Assembly (NCBI RefSeq): GCF_014850955.1
Contig: NZ_JACXSS010000001.1
Span: 2,728,001-2,792,000, forward strand
Origin: Methylomonas albis
GTDB lineage: Bacteria; Pseudomonadota; Gammaproteobacteria; Methylococcales; Methylomonadaceae
Length of the DNA stretch: 64,000 bases
Reading direction: 5' to 3'
The position numbers were made by a program, and so were the translations under genes. Positions 36,267 to 46,297 of the stretch are shown here, piece after piece (position 1 is the first letter of the stretch; every line of letters begins with the position of its first letter). The notes under the pieces were generated by a model. It saw only the letters and a program-made list of their open reading frames with translations, was not told where the DNA came from and made no database searches.

Positions 36267-36677
36267 TTATTTTTTCTTTTTTTTTGCAAAGGTTACCCGG
36301 CTATGCCAGAAGTAACTCGTTATTATGATACCTATACTGATAAAAACTTGGCTGACCGCAGGATGCACTTTAACCATCTCAACCAATACTGGCATAGCTG
36401 CTACATTTATTACGAAATAAGCCATATAAAAACTGGAAAACTTTAAGAACTCAACGACATAGTTTCCTTTTGTTCGAAACACAAGAAACTTATTGGTAAA
36501 AAAAGCACTAATGACACAAAAAACTTGGCTAATTACTAAAATAACCATGTAGTGCAAAGCGAACTGTTCAAGAGCAAAGTACAATACTGGATATGCCGAT
36601 AAACCTACTAATGTATTAAGCCCTCCAACGAATAAATAACGAAGCTTAGGTTTATGTTTTTCTAACCTCTTTTTCAA
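36267..36677 (-). CDS. GtrA family membrane protein (lipid-linked sugar flippase)
   Basis: A 136-aa protein with four membrane helices and the GtrA pattern RYLFVGGLNTLVGLSAYP, VISAFFTNKFLVFRTKG and SYFWHSRVTF, ending in a poly-lysine tail. GtrA proteins are thought to flip undecaprenyl-phosphate-glucose made by GtrB. Its ATG overlaps the stop of the GtrB-like gene (ATGA), which supports the pairing. The missing third partner could be the 814-aa membrane protein downstream. Confidence 0.93.
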   Translation of the reverse strand: MKKRLEKHKPKLRYLFVGGLNTLVGLSAYPVLYFALEQFALHYMVILVISQVFCVISAFFTNKFLVFRTKGNYVVEFLKFSSFYMAYFVINVAAMPVLVEMVKVHPAVSQVFISIGIIITSYFWHSRVTFAKKKKK

Positions 36678-37609
36678 AGCCCAACCTTGTCTTTTACTAT
36701 AAAGTTGGGCCTCTGCTTAACCTCTTCATAAATCAAACCAATATATTCTGAAACTATACCGAGCATGGTAAAAAGTATGCCGAACATCAAAAACATCACG
36801 GTCATAATCGTTCCATAACCATTAAAAGGCACTCCCCACAATATTGCTTTTACTATTGTCCACACAAGTAAAACAAATGAAAGGGCAGATATTGTGATAC
36901 CCATTATTGTAATAATCTTTAAAGGCACATAAGAGTGGGCCAATATACCTTTCAAAGCCAGCTCAATAACCTTGAAAGTATGCGCCCCGGACACGCCGGC
37001 AAAGCGTTCCGCGCGTTCATGTTCAACGCCAATGGATTTGTATCCAACCCAGGCAAATAGGCCGCGGATGAACCGATTACGTTCGTGTATGGAATTGATG
37101 GTTTCGTAAACTTTTCTATCGATTAGTCTAAAATCGCTTACATTTCTGGGGACCATGCCATTGGTCAATCCATTGGCAACCCAATAAAATAATTGTGAGT
37201 TAAAACGGCGAATTAAGCCGGTGCCATTGCGTTTAGTAACAATTCCATAAACATTTTCATAACCCTCTTCCCATTTCTTGATGAACTGGGTTATTAAATG
37301 CGGTGGGTCTTGCAAATCGGCTGTCATGATCACAGCGGCATCGCCAGACGCATAATTCAATCCAGCAGTAATTCCCCCATCCATTCTGAAATTACGCGCC
37401 AGTTGCACAATTTTAAACCGCGGATCTTTCTGATGTACCTCACAGAGCTTTTCGTAGGTATTATCTTGCGAACCGTTCTCTACGATAATAGCTTCAAAGT
37501 CGTATGCGCTATTTTCCGCAAATACCGCCGTTAATTGTTTAGCCAATTCATCAACATTATCCTGCTCGTTATAGGCAGGAATTACCACGGAAATTAATTT
37601 TTTATTCAT
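36674..37609 (-). CDS. GtrB-like polyprenyl-phosphate glycosyltransferase
   Basis: A 311-aa GT2 protein with two C-terminal membrane helices. Motifs: ISVVIPAYNEQDNVDEL, EAIIVENGSQDNTYEKL, MTADLQDPPHL (DXD) and GYENVYGIVTKRNGTG; the HERNRFIRGLFAWVGYKS segment is typical for GtrB/DPM-like enzymes. It charges undecaprenyl phosphate with a hexose. The ATGA overlap with gtrA makes a coupled pair. It follows the ThDP enzyme gene by 11 bases, so it belongs to the CDP-sugar transcript. Confidence 0.94.
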   Translation of the reverse strand: MNKKLISVVIPAYNEQDNVDELAKQLTAVFAENSAYDFEAIIVENGSQDNTYEKLCEVHQKDPRFKIVQLARNFRMDGGITAGLNYASGDAAVIMTADLQDPPHLITQFIKKWEEGYENVYGIVTKRNGTGLIRRFNSQLFYWVANGLTNGMVPRNVSDFRLIDRKVYETINSIHERNRFIRGLFAWVGYKSIGVEHERAERFAGVSGAHTFKVIELALKGILAHSYVPLKIITIMGITISALSFVLLVWTIVKAILWGVPFNGYGTIMTVMFLMFGILFTMLGIVSEYIGLIYEEVKQRPNFIVKDKVGL

Positions 37610-37620
37610 GCTGGATATAT

Positions 37621-39405
37621 CTATTGCAAATATTGCGCTACTACGGAATACAAATGTTCGTCCAAATCCGGTGTCATTTGATGTAATGGATTTGATTGCA
37701 TCGAACCTGTTTCCGTTACCCTACTGGTAATTTTGGGAAAATAAGTTTGTTCCGGATCTATCGGCACGACAAACCCAGCCGGTTCATCGCTTGCGAATAG
37801 GCGTTGGAAATTAGGATCTTGCTCGAAATTAGCATCGAGTTTGATACAAGGCAGATTAAAGGCTTTAAATAAGGTTAGCCAATCCGGCAAGCCCAATCCC
37901 GAGGACTGGTCGCAACCAATATAGGCGCCATTAAAATAATTTCGTTGCGTCATGCGAATAGATGCATAGCCATTATCGTTAAATATAAATATTTTCAGGT
38001 TTAACTTATTAACAGCAACCGTGCCCAACTCCTGTAAATTTTGGGCAAATCCGCCATCGCCTTCCACTAGAATTGTCCTGCGCTGCGGATAGGCGAACGC
38101 CGCACCTATTGCTCCGCTCAATCCGTACCCCATGGATGCCAAGCCCTTGTTGGTAACGATGTGTTGGCCTCGCTGTTGAGCGAAGGTTTGCATCATCACG
38201 GTAAAGGCGCCGCCGCTACTGCAGGGAATGACGTTATCGGTTTCCCGGCAATGTACAGATAGGCGGCTGACAAAATCGTACGGCGATACATAATTCTCGG
38301 CGGTATTGTTGATAGGCTCGATCAACGGCAATTCGGCTTTCACTTTTTGGCAATAAGCCACCCATTCGGCATGATCGCCAAGGCTGGCTGACGCTAATGC
38401 TTGTAATACTTGATTGGCATCGCCTTGCAAACCGCAATCGACGCGAGGATGGCCTTTGCTAAGCTCGGTAGGGTCGCATTCGACTTGCACTACTCTGCCC
38501 TTAGGCACGAACTCCTGCCAGTTAAAGCCGGTTTGTTGCAGACCCAAGCGGGTTCCCAGCGCGATTAGCAAATCTGCTTGTTGCATCAATAAATTGCTGT
38601 AACGTTGCCCCCAGGTATTCGGGCGGCCAAAATACAAGGGATGATCCGCTGCCACCCTATCCGCGCTATTCCATGTGGTTGCCAATGGAATACCCATGGG
38701 TTCCAAAGCATCGTAAATCTGCTCCACAGTCTGCCTAGCAACACCTGCGCCGATTAACAAGAATGGCCGCTTTGCCGAGCGTACATCATCGATTAAACGC
38801 TGAATTTCGGCTGCCCCAATAGCTGGAAAAGCGAGCTTCTCCGAGGAGTGGAATTGGCATATCGGATCGTTGGCGTCGACTGGCGCACCTTGAATATCCA
38901 ATGGAATTTCAAGAAACACCGGACCTTTGCGACCTGTAACCCCGGCATCGATAATCCGGTTAAATTCCTCACAGGAAATCAAGCTATCCATCAGCACCGA
39001 TTTTGAGGTGATCGGCTTGACGATATCGACACCATCGATCTCTTGAATGCCGCGCTGGCGTACTTGTTGCCGACACAGATCGGCAGTCTTTACTTGCCCG
39101 CCAATCACCAATAACTCCCGGCTCTCCAAATAGGCACCCGCTACAGCGGTAACGATATTGGTTAAGCCAGGACCGGCGGTTACCAGAGCAAAGGCTTTGC
39201 CATCGGTGCTAATTTCATTGAAATATTCCGCTGCAATGCCGGCTGCCACCTCATGAACCACGCTAACGCATTTGAAATGACGATTCACGCTAGCCAAAAT
39301 GTGCATGATATTGCCGCCCGCCACGTAGAAGCAGTGGGTATATCCTCTTTCCTTTAACCAATCGGCCAATAGATCGCTATATTTTATGGTCTTATTTTGC
39401 ATCAC
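37621..39405 (-). CDS. ThDP-dependent acetolactate-synthase-like enzyme (YerE-like)
   Basis: A 594-aa ThDP enzyme with three domains: the N-terminal PYR domain with catalytic Glu in VVHEVAAGIAAEYF, a central domain, and the PP domain with GDGGFAQNLQELGTVAV and FIFNDNGYAS (the GDG...NDN cofactor motif). It resembles acetolactate synthases but sits directly after rfbF-rfbG-rfbH, as yerE does in CDP-yersiniose clusters, where it transfers a two-carbon unit from pyruvate to C4 of a CDP-3,6-dideoxy-4-ketohexose. A branched-chain sugar is thus the best prediction. A housekeeping acetolactate role is unlikely because no ilvN is linked. Confidence 0.85.
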   Translation of the reverse strand: MMQNKTIKYSDLLADWLKERGYTHCFYVAGGNIMHILASVNRHFKCVSVVHEVAAGIAAEYFNEISTDGKAFALVTAGPGLTNIVTAVAGAYLESRELLVIGGQVKTADLCRQQVRQRGIQEIDGVDIVKPITSKSVLMDSLISCEEFNRIIDAGVTGRKGPVFLEIPLDIQGAPVDANDPICQFHSSEKLAFPAIGAAEIQRLIDDVRSAKRPFLLIGAGVARQTVEQIYDALEPMGIPLATTWNSADRVAADHPLYFGRPNTWGQRYSNLLMQQADLLIALGTRLGLQQTGFNWQEFVPKGRVVQVECDPTELSKGHPRVDCGLQGDANQVLQALASASLGDHAEWVAYCQKVKAELPLIEPINNTAENYVSPYDFVSRLSVHCRETDNVIPCSSGGAFTVMMQTFAQQRGQHIVTNKGLASMGYGLSGAIGAAFAYPQRRTILVEGDGGFAQNLQELGTVAVNKLNLKIFIFNDNGYASIRMTQRNYFNGAYIGCDQSSGLGLPDWLTLFKAFNLPCIKLDANFEQDPNFQRLFASDEPAGFVVPIDPEQTYFPKITSRVTETGSMQSNPLHQMTPDLDEHLYSVVAQYLQ

Positions 39406-39417
39406 TTGTTTGCCAGC

Positions 39418-40731
39418 TTATTGACGGATACCAAAAAAGATTTCTATTTTTTCGGCGACGAATTCCAACATTTCGGTGGTTAAAGCCGGATAAATACCAA
39501 TCCAAAAGGTTTGCCGCATAATTCTATCGGTTACATCCAGCGAGCCGGAAATTCTGTATTGCCTACCTTTCATATACGGTTGCCGGGTTAAATTTCCAGC
39601 AAACAGCAAACGGGAGCCGATTTTGTATTGATCCAGGTATTTCAACAACTCCACGCGTTCATGGCCTGAATCCTCCTTTAGCGTAATAGGAAACCCGAAC
39701 CATGAGGGATCCGATCCGGGCGTCGCTTCAGGCAGAATTAAATATTGCTCGCAAGTGGCTAAGCGTTGTTTCAAGAATTTAAAATTACGTTTTCTGATTT
39801 CAATCAACTCCGGCGCGCGCTCTAGCTGCGCTAAGCCGCAAGCAGCCTGCATATCGGTAATCTTTAAGTTATACCCCAAGTGCGAATAGGTGTATTTGTG
39901 GTCGTAACCAGCCGGCAAATCGCCTAACTGCCAACCAAAGCGCTTTTTACAGGTATTATCGACGCCAGGAGCGCAATAACAATCTCTGCCCCAATCCCGA
40001 AACGACTCGATGATAGTTTTCAAGCGACGACTACTGGTAAATACCGCACCGCCCTCGCCCATTGTAATGTGGTGAGCCGGGTAGAAACTAAGCGTACCAA
40101 TATCCCCAAAAGTGCCGACATTGCGGCCCTTGTAGGTTGTGCCTAAGGCATCGCAGCAGTCTTCTATCAGCCAAAGATTGTATCTTTTTGCTATTTGGAC
40201 AACTTGATCCAGATCAAATGGATTGCCCAGAGTGTGGGCGATCATAATTGCTTTTGTTTTAGGCGTGATGGCAGCCTCGATTTTACTTGGATCGATGTTG
40301 TAAGTCGGAATTTCCACATCGACAAATACCGGAACCAGGTCGTAAAGCAAGATAGGGTTAACCGTTGTGGGAAAACCGGCTGCCACGGAAATAACTTCGT
40401 CGCCTTTTTGTAAGGCCCGATCGCCCAGTTTCTCCGATGTCAAACAAGCAAAAGCCAGCAGATTCGCAGACGAGCCGGAATTGACCGTCAGCGCGCTGCT
40501 AACGCCGATAAACTCGGCCAATTGCTTTTCAAACTGGTCGTTAAATCGTCCGGTAGTCAACCAACCGTCCAGCGACGCTTCAACCATGTAGCTAAGTTCT
40601 TTCGCACCCAGAACCTTACCTGATGGTGGGACCACGGATTGTTCCGGAACGAAAGCTTTTTCGGCATAACGTTCAGCGGCGTATTGTTCAACCAAATCCA
40701 AAATCTGCGCTTTTAATGTATTTTCTGTCAC
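39418..40731 (-). CDS. rfbH: CDP-6-deoxy-4-keto-hexose 3-dehydrase (E1/DdhC)
   Basis: A 437-aa PMP/[2Fe-2S] enzyme that removes the C3 hydroxyl of CDP-6-deoxy-4-ketohexose. Two diagnostics are exact: the aminotransferase lysine is replaced by His220 ([14 protein letters not shown]), and the cluster cysteines fall at C193, C251, C253 and C261, matching the known C-x57-C-x1-C-x7-C spacing of E1. It is thus a dehydrase, not an aminotransferase. It normally pairs with a flavin/Fe-S reductase (E3, DdhD), which is not in this window. It begins 27 bases after rfbG. Confidence 0.97.
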   Translation of the reverse strand: MTENTLKAQILDLVEQYAAERYAEKAFVPEQSVVPPSGKVLGAKELSYMVEASLDGWLTTGRFNDQFEKQLAEFIGVSSALTVNSGSSANLLAFACLTSEKLGDRALQKGDEVISVAAGFPTTVNPILLYDLVPVFVDVEIPTYNIDPSKIEAAITPKTKAIMIAHTLGNPFDLDQVVQIAKRYNLWLIEDCCDALGTTYKGRNVGTFGDIGTLSFYPAHHITMGEGGAVFTSSRRLKTIIESFRDWGRDCYCAPGVDNTCKKRFGWQLGDLPAGYDHKYTYSHLGYNLKITDMQAACGLAQLERAPELIEIRKRNFKFLKQRLATCEQYLILPEATPGSDPSWFGFPITLKEDSGHERVELLKYLDQYKIGSRLLFAGNLTRQPYMKGRQYRISGSLDVTDRIMRQTFWIGIYPALTTEMLEFVAEKIEIFFGIRQ

Positions 40732-40758
40732 TGTATTTTCTTTATATCAAATAAAAAA

Positions 40759-41841
40759 TTAATGTTGTTCGGATGCTAAAAACTGCTCTAACTGCTCTGC
40801 GCAGACTTGCCGCATATCCTTGCCTTGTTGGTAGGCCAGGTTCCAGTCGACAATCATCGCCAATGCTTGGGCCAGAGTCCAACGCGGCCCCCAACCCAAA
40901 AGAGTCTTGGCTTTGGAGCAATCAAGCTTTAAATAGTGAGCTTCATGCGGTTGCTCACTACCGTCGATTTGCCAGCTTGCGCCATTGCCCCATAAATCCG
41001 CAAGCTTTTCCAATATCCACGATACTGGTTGAGCATCTGCTTCGCTGGGCCCAAAATTCCAACCCTCAGCGTATCGACTACCTTTTTTATACAGTTGTTC
41101 GGCTAACAGGACATAGCCGGTCACCGGCTCCAGTACGTGCTGCCAAGGCCTAATCGCTGTCGGGTTACGAACCGTCACAGCCTCCCCCACCATGAACGCT
41201 TTCATGATGTCCGGAATTAAGCGATCTTGAGCCCAATCTCCGCCGCCGATCACATTTCCGGCACGCACCGAAGCCACCGCCACACCGTGCTCAGCGTAGC
41301 GTTCGCTGGGGAAAAAGGAATTGCGATAGCTGGCAGTCACCAGCTCCGAACAGCCTTTGCTATTGCTGTAAGGATCGAAGCCACCCATCGGCTCGTTTTC
41401 ACGGTAACCCCACAACCATTCCTTGTTTTCATAGCATTTGTCGCTGGTGACTATCACTACTGACTTTACAGACGAGGTGTGCCTGACCGCCTCCAGTAAA
41501 TTAACCGTACCCATCACATTGGTGGCGTAGGTTTCTACTGGCTGTTGGTAGGAATAACGCACAAGCGGTTGCGCGGCCAAATGAAACACAAACTCAGGTT
41601 GAAAAATTTGCATTTCCGTCATCACGCAGGTTAAATCGCGAATGTCGCCTTCAACGTGCTGTAGTACCGAAGCAACATCGGCCACTTGGAATAAACTTGG
41701 CGTGGTCGGCGCTGGTAACGCATATCCTTTGATCTCCGCACCGAGCCGATGCAGGTATAACGCCAACCAACCGCCTTTAAATCCGGTATGTCCGGTTATA
41801 AAAACCCGTTTGCCTCGCCAAAAATCGCTATGTTCTACCAT
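40759..41841 (-). CDS. rfbG: CDP-glucose 4,6-dehydratase
   Basis: The start is ATG 41841 ([13 protein letters not shown]), with GGAAG just upstream and a seven-base overlap with rfbF; the frame runs ten codons further into that gene. The 360-aa extended SDR has [14 protein letters not shown] (NAD binding), [28 protein letters not shown] and a catalytic YSNSKGCSE (Tyr-x3-Lys). It makes CDP-4-keto-6-deoxyglucose from CDP-glucose, feeding RfbH. The rfbF-G-H order matches known CDP-dideoxyhexose operons. Confidence 0.97.
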   Translation of the reverse strand: MVEHSDFWRGKRVFITGHTGFKGGWLALYLHRLGAEIKGYALPAPTTPSLFQVADVASVLQHVEGDIRDLTCVMTEMQIFQPEFVFHLAAQPLVRYSYQQPVETYATNVMGTVNLLEAVRHTSSVKSVVIVTSDKCYENKEWLWGYRENEPMGGFDPYSNSKGCSELVTASYRNSFFPSERYAEHGVAVASVRAGNVIGGGDWAQDRLIPDIMKAFMVGEAVTVRNPTAIRPWQHVLEPVTGYVLLAEQLYKKGSRYAEGWNFGPSEADAQPVSWILEKLADLWGNGASWQIDGSEQPHEAHYLKLDCSKAKTLLGWGPRWTLAQALAMIVDWNLAYQQGKDMRQVCAEQLEQFLASEQH

Positions 41842-42602
41842 ATCTTCCACGGTGCTTTTTGCTGTTGCCAAAGCTGTTCCAAATGCTGTTTATCTCTTAA
41901 TGTGTCCATGGGTTGCCAGAAGCCTTTGTGGAAATAAGCGTGCAGCTGATTGCTGTTCGCCAGACGCTCCATCGGTTCTTTCTCCCATAGCGTTTCGTCG
42001 CTATCGATTAAATCGAACACTGCCGGCGACAACACAAAAAAACCGCCGTTGATCCAGGCGCCGTCGCCCTGCGGTTTCTCCTGAAAACTTTTGATGCGGC
42101 TACCCATCAATTCCAAGGCGCCAAACCGCCCGGGCGGTTGCACGGCGGTCACTGTTGCGGCGTTATTGTGGGAATGATGAAAATCGATCAGCGCATTAAT
42201 GTCGACATCGCCGACTCCATCTCCGTAAGTAAAACAGAATGTTTCGTCGCCGACATAATCACGAACTCTTTTTAACCGGCCACCGGTCATGGTTAATTCA
42301 CCTGTGTCTACTAAAGTGACTTTCCATGGCTCTGCATATTTTTGATGCACCTGCATCTCGTTATGCTCCATATCGAAGGTTACATCCGACATGTGCAAAA
42401 AATAGTTGGCAAAATACTCCTTAATAATATAGCCTTTATAACCCAAGCATATTATAAACTCGTTAATCCCATAATGAGAATATAACTTCATTATGTGCCA
42501 CAAAATAGGCCTGCCACCTATTTCTATCATCGGCTTAGGCTTCACCGAGGTTTCTTCATTAATACGAGTACCCAATCCACCCGCCAGAATAACCAACTTC
42601 AT
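41835..42602 (-). CDS. rfbF: glucose-1-phosphate cytidylyltransferase
   Basis: A 255-aa nucleotidyltransferase opening [25 protein letters not shown] (split here as AGGLGTR for CTP binding and KPKPM for sugar phosphate). [11 protein letters not shown] carries the metal-binding aspartates, and [13 protein letters not shown] is typical of the RfbF type rather than RfbA. It forms CDP-glucose from CTP and glucose-1-phosphate, the entry to the CDP-deoxysugar branch. It is separated by 32 bases from the epimerase upstream and overlaps rfbG. Confidence 0.97.
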   Translation of the reverse strand: MKLVILAGGLGTRINEETSVKPKPMIEIGGRPILWHIMKLYSHYGINEFIICLGYKGYIIKEYFANYFLHMSDVTFDMEHNEMQVHQKYAEPWKVTLVDTGELTMTGGRLKRVRDYVGDETFCFTYGDGVGDVDINALIDFHHSHNNAATVTAVQPPGRFGALELMGSRIKSFQEKPQGDGAWINGGFFVLSPAVFDLIDSDETLWEKEPMERLANSNQLHAYFHKGFWQPMDTLRDKQHLEQLWQQQKAPWKIW

Positions 42603-42634
42603 TAATATTTCCTCTTGGTTATAGACATAATCAT

Positions 42635-43636
42635 CTATCCACTACATTTGCTCAAATTACGGATATACTCGGCAGTTTCCAAAATCTGCCGATCCAGACC
42701 TGTTACGGGAAATTCGAACCCTTTTATAATCTCTTTAATAGGCTGCTCGTTTCCCAAATAGCTATCAGCTTCGTCACCTATTATATTCGGACGTTCAATT
42801 GTTAGATCGGCAACATCAAGTAACTTGCAAACCTTTACAGCTAACTCGCCAACTTCCACCGTCTCATCACCCACGGTATCGAAACGGACGATTTTTTCGA
42901 AACGTTCCGAGAACATCATACGAATACAGAGCAGCAACAAATCCAGAATATAAATGTAAGAACGAAACACGAATTTATTTGCCCGAATTACCACATTTTC
43001 CCCGGCAACGACATTCGTGATAATCGAGGATAGGGCATAAGCACTTAGCTTATTAATGTACGGCCCGCTTAAATTAAATATCCTTGGAATAAGCAGTTTT
43101 ATATCGTATTTATTGCATATCTCTTCAATGAGCAACTCGTCTTCATATTTTAATCTGCCGTATAGATTTGCAGACTTGTCTCTATTGCTATCGTTTAAAT
43201 AATCGTAAACCGCTCCGGACGAAGACAACAGCACGGCCTTTACCTGCGACTGCTTCAAGACCTGCATCACCAAGCTCCGAATGTCATTGTTCAAGCGGAT
43301 ATACTCATCGTCTGTATATCCGCCAACCTTATCCTTGGTTAAAAACGCAAAGTGAAACAAATAGATATCGTGTTGTGTATGCCGATGGATGATTTCCGTC
43401 AGAGGTCTAACGGATACTGTACGACCATCATCCAGTATTATCTGCTGCTCACGAGATCCGTATGCCGATACTCGACCGTTAAATTCATCGCCGTACAAAG
43501 CCGAAAACAATTCCAGGGCTGCCCGACCTAACCAGCCACTGGCGCCGGTCACAGCGATATGACTCTGTTTACTAAATAGGCAATCTAATATAAATCGATA
43601 ATCAGCGCCAAACGCTTTTTCGAAATTAAAAGGCAT
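42635..43636 (-). CDS. NAD-dependent epimerase/dehydratase family protein
   Basis: A 333-aa extended SDR with [17 protein letters not shown] (NAD-binding GxxGxxG) near residue 28, [13 protein letters not shown] (Ser region) and [13 protein letters not shown] supplying the Tyr-x3-Lys catalytic pair. It has an unusual N-terminal 25-residue helix before the Rossmann domain. It shares one base with the upstream cyclase stop/start (TAATG), implying coupling. It may reduce or epimerise the product of the cyclase/aldolase group, or supply the ketoreductase step (YerF-like) of the CDP-sugar branch. Confidence 0.85.
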   Translation of the reverse strand: MPFNFEKAFGADYRFILDCLFSKQSHIAVTGASGWLGRAALELFSALYGDEFNGRVSAYGSREQQIILDDGRTVSVRPLTEIIHRHTQHDIYLFHFAFLTKDKVGGYTDDEYIRLNNDIRSLVMQVLKQSQVKAVLLSSSGAVYDYLNDSNRDKSANLYGRLKYEDELLIEEICNKYDIKLLIPRIFNLSGPYINKLSAYALSSIITNVVAGENVVIRANKFVFRSYIYILDLLLLCIRMMFSERFEKIVRFDTVGDETVEVGELAVKVCKLLDVADLTIERPNIIGDEADSYLGNEQPIKEIIKGFEFPVTGLDRQILETAEYIRNLSKCSG

Positions 43637-44712
43637 TATTTGTAGCTCTGACTAATGACTGAACTAATTGCAGACTTCAAATTGACTATATTTGCCTGGG
43701 TTTTATCGATAAATAATCGTTCTAATGCTCCGGAATCATTCACACTGATAATAATAAAATGACTGGCGGAATGCTTTTTATCCGATATAAAACACTCAAA
43801 TACTTTTTCCACATCAATGCGCTGGATAATTTCTTTCAGAGTTGGAATTTGATCCAACAAACCCACGACATAATCTTTCAACTGTTGAGTATCCGCAGGA
43901 ACTTGCTTAATACCACCGCTCACTTGGGCATAATTAATGGCAATCAACATGCCTAAACCAACTGCTATGCCATGACTTACTTCAAAATTTGAAGCACCTT
44001 CCAAGGCATGCCCAAAAGTGTGACCATAATTCAACAGCAAACGCTCGGCTTTATCGAATTCATCAACCTCGATAAACCATTTCTTGGCTCTTAGACTCAA
44101 TGCAATTATATCCGCATAACACGCTACATCCATATCTACTTGCGGATTTAACTGCATATATTCAGAGAAACTCAAACTCCCTCTGGCATAGCAAATTTTC
44201 ACGGCCTCGCATAATCCAGCGATTTTTTGTTCTGCGTTGAGGGTTTTTACTAAATTCGGATCAATTATAACGGTCTGTGGTGGGTGAAAGTTTCCAACCA
44301 AGTTTTTATAATACCCAACGTTTATAGATGACTTACCACCGATACACGAATCCACCATACCTAATAGAGTGGTTGGAACATAATCCCATTTGATACCACG
44401 CATATAAATCGACGCACAAAAGGTAGCTATATCCTGCAGACTACCACCACCGACAGCCGTTAACTTGGATTGCCTTGTTAAGGCTAAGTCCCGCATTTTT
44501 ATGATTATATCGGGAACGCATTTCAAACTTTTGGTTTCTTCATTCGCCGGTACGGCAATAACCCTGGAGTTTCCGGAAAAAGCCGTTTCAAAAAAGTTAT
44601 CGCATAACACGGCGCTATTCTCATCTTGCTGCTGTACTTCGGCAAAAGCACCGTTTTCTATTACCACCCGATAATCTGCAATACTCGATTGAATATCAAA
44701 CGATACGGACAT
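43636..44712 (-). CDS. dehydroquinate-synthase-like sugar phosphate cyclase
   Basis: A 358-aa relative of AroB and other sugar phosphate cyclases. NAD-binding TAVGGGSLQDIATF, VPTTLLGMVDSCIGGKSSIN, LCEAVKICYA (Glu169 metal, Lys172), NYGHTFGHALEG (His231/235) and VSHGIAVGLGM (His247) are all present, so metal and cofactor binding look intact. The usual HGEAV of true DHQS is HGIAV here, and the gene lies between an epimerase and an SDR, so a specialised carbocycle-forming role in the glycan is more likely than shikimate synthesis. Overlaps its SDR neighbour by 17 bases. Confidence 0.9.
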   Translation of the reverse strand: MSVSFDIQSSIADYRVVIENGAFAEVQQQDENSAVLCDNFFETAFSGNSRVIAVPANEETKSLKCVPDIIIKMRDLALTRQSKLTAVGGGSLQDIATFCASIYMRGIKWDYVPTTLLGMVDSCIGGKSSINVGYYKNLVGNFHPPQTVIIDPNLVKTLNAEQKIAGLCEAVKICYARGSLSFSEYMQLNPQVDMDVACYADIIALSLRAKKWFIEVDEFDKAERLLLNYGHTFGHALEGASNFEVSHGIAVGLGMLIAINYAQVSGGIKQVPADTQQLKDYVVGLLDQIPTLKEIIQRIDVEKVFECFISDKKHSASHFIIISVNDSGALERLFIDKTQANIVNLKSAISSVISQSYK

Positions 44713-45388
44713 GACTAAACCCTAAATCTGCATTAATAAATTGACCTGTAATTCCGGTATTTTCTGCTGAACAGAGAAAATAAACCAAATTGGCTACATC
44801 ATCCAAAGCCGCCAATCGTTTAAACTTCGTAGCGTCTGTTATTTTTTTTAACTGTTCCGGTTTAAGATTTAGATGAGTCATCGGTGTATCTAATGCGCCC
44901 GGTAACACCGCGTTAATCAGGTATCCATCTTCGGCCAGATCGGTTGCCGCTGAAAGCACAAGTCCTTGCAGGGCGGCTTTAGTCATGCAATATGATAATT
45001 TGTCTTGCCTCGCAATATTTTGCCATATAGAGCTAATCACTGATAAACGTGCATTTTTGGCTAATAACTTTTCATTTAACAAAATATTTAGCGATTTCAC
45101 AATAAATAGGCAGTTAGCTTTGTATAACTCAACGTTATTGTCAGTATCAACATTATAAATATTATCGTTGCAGTTCATACCCTGAGCCCAACATACAGCA
45201 TTGAACGGCCCCGTAGATTTGAGCGAAGATAGCGCCAGATTCTCACCCAAGGGATCAAATAAAATATGATTCTGATGTGAGCTTTGTGTTCTGGATGCAA
45301 TAGTGACTTTCCACCCTTTTTTTTCGAACAATTGGCAAATGTGCGCGCCTATCGTACCGGAACCGCCAAAAATCAATATTTTCTGCAT
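44696..45388 (-). CDS. short-chain dehydrogenase/reductase
   Basis: A 230-aa classical SDR: ILIFGGSGTIGAHICQLF (variant NAD(P) motif), SVISSIWQNIARQDKLSYCMTKAAL (split Ser and Tyr-x3-Lys elements) and the C-terminal TGITGQFINADLGFSHV. It is sandwiched and overlapping in an operon with the HpcH/HpaI aldolase upstream and the AroB-like cyclase downstream, so it likely acts on their keto product. Substrate unknown. Confidence 0.88.
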   Translation of the reverse strand: MQKILIFGGSGTIGAHICQLFEKKGWKVTIASRTQSSHQNHILFDPLGENLALSSLKSTGPFNAVCWAQGMNCNDNIYNVDTDNNVELYKANCLFIVKSLNILLNEKLLAKNARLSVISSIWQNIARQDKLSYCMTKAALQGLVLSAATDLAEDGYLINAVLPGALDTPMTHLNLKPEQLKKITDATKFKRLAALDDVANLVYFLCSAENTGITGQFINADLGFSHVRIV

Positions 45389-45403
45389 TGCGCGACGACC
45401 GAA

Positions 45404-46207
45404 TTAATTGCTATCTCTTAATACATTCCAACGTCCTTCAAGCATAGCTATTCGAGACAAATCTTCCTTGGCAATAATGTCGTAATAATCGCGTTTATTC
45501 TGTAACCAAAGTAATTCAAAGTGCACTGCGTTCAACAAACCTTTTTCAATATCCGGCTTGTCTAGCGAATGACCGGAAAATATGACTTTTCGAGTTTCAA
45601 ATCGTGTAAGGTGAACCTGATTAATTTCTTTCAATGCCGGCAACGCGTCAATGGAAACACCGCCACCGACCACAAAGTCCAAACCTTTTTCTTTACATTC
45701 CCTAGCAGTGGCAATGCAACACTCCGTCACTTGCGGCTGGTTAATGGCATCTCTCGAATAGCCTCGCGACAGGGAAAAATCCACACGACCAAATACCATG
45801 CCATCGACACCGTTATGGTGCCGAGCTTGCTCAGCCAAGCTTTGCACGACCTGAAACGCTTGTTCGGTTTCGATATTAAATAAAAAATCGGTATCTTGTT
45901 GCTCGTCTTCGGTGAACACCTTATTCTTGGCATCGATATACTTGGACAAGGCGTAAGTGCTTTCAATCATCGGTGCGATAATATGGTCCACGCCAATTAA
46001 TTTGCTTTCTAACAAATCGCGCATCGCTTCGCAGCCACCTATCTTCAATCCCACTTTCAAATCGGCTTTACGCACAATCTCGATCAGTCTCAATAACTCG
46101 TCCGTCCTGGTTCCTTCCGCTTCAAACTCCGCTTTAATGCCCTCATATCCATACTCCTGCTTGCCTTTCTTTAAAAGGTCGAGCATTGAGCGTTCTCTTT
46201 TATTCAT
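45404..46207 (-). CDS. HpcH/HpaI-type aldolase (citrate-lyase-like)
   Basis: A 267-aa TIM-barrel protein of the HpcH/HpaI/CitE superfamily. Recognisable segments are [44 protein letters not shown] (acidic metal ligand) and [14 protein letters not shown] (second metal ligand Asp). Such class II aldolases join or split pyruvate and an aldehyde. Being first in the aldolase-SDR-cyclase-epimerase set suggests it builds the carbon chain that the cyclase closes. It follows a 90-base gap after rfbC. Confidence 0.87.
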   Translation of the reverse strand: MNKRERSMLDLLKKGKQEYGYEGIKAEFEAEGTRTDELLRLIEIVRKADLKVGLKIGGCEAMRDLLESKLIGVDHIIAPMIESTYALSKYIDAKNKVFTEDEQQDTDFLFNIETEQAFQVVQSLAEQARHHNGVDGMVFGRVDFSLSRGYSRDAINQPQVTECCIATARECKEKGLDFVVGGGVSIDALPALKEINQVHLTRFETRKVIFSGHSLDKPDIEKGLLNAVHFELLWLQNKRDYYDIIAKEDLSRIAMLEGRWNVLRDSN

Positions 46208-46297
46208 ATAATGTCCTCTTTTAATAAAATCAAACCAAGCGGTAAGGATTCACCCTAAGGCGGCTCTCCAGCTAGGCAGGAATAAACACGGTAACTA

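Noticed and set aside
37621-39405. Housekeeping acetolactate synthase large subunit
   Set aside because: No small subunit is linked, and the gene is embedded after rfbFGH in the same transcript.
40773-41153. 126-codon plus-strand frame
   Set aside because: Opposite rfbG, which is well supported; no start signal or family.
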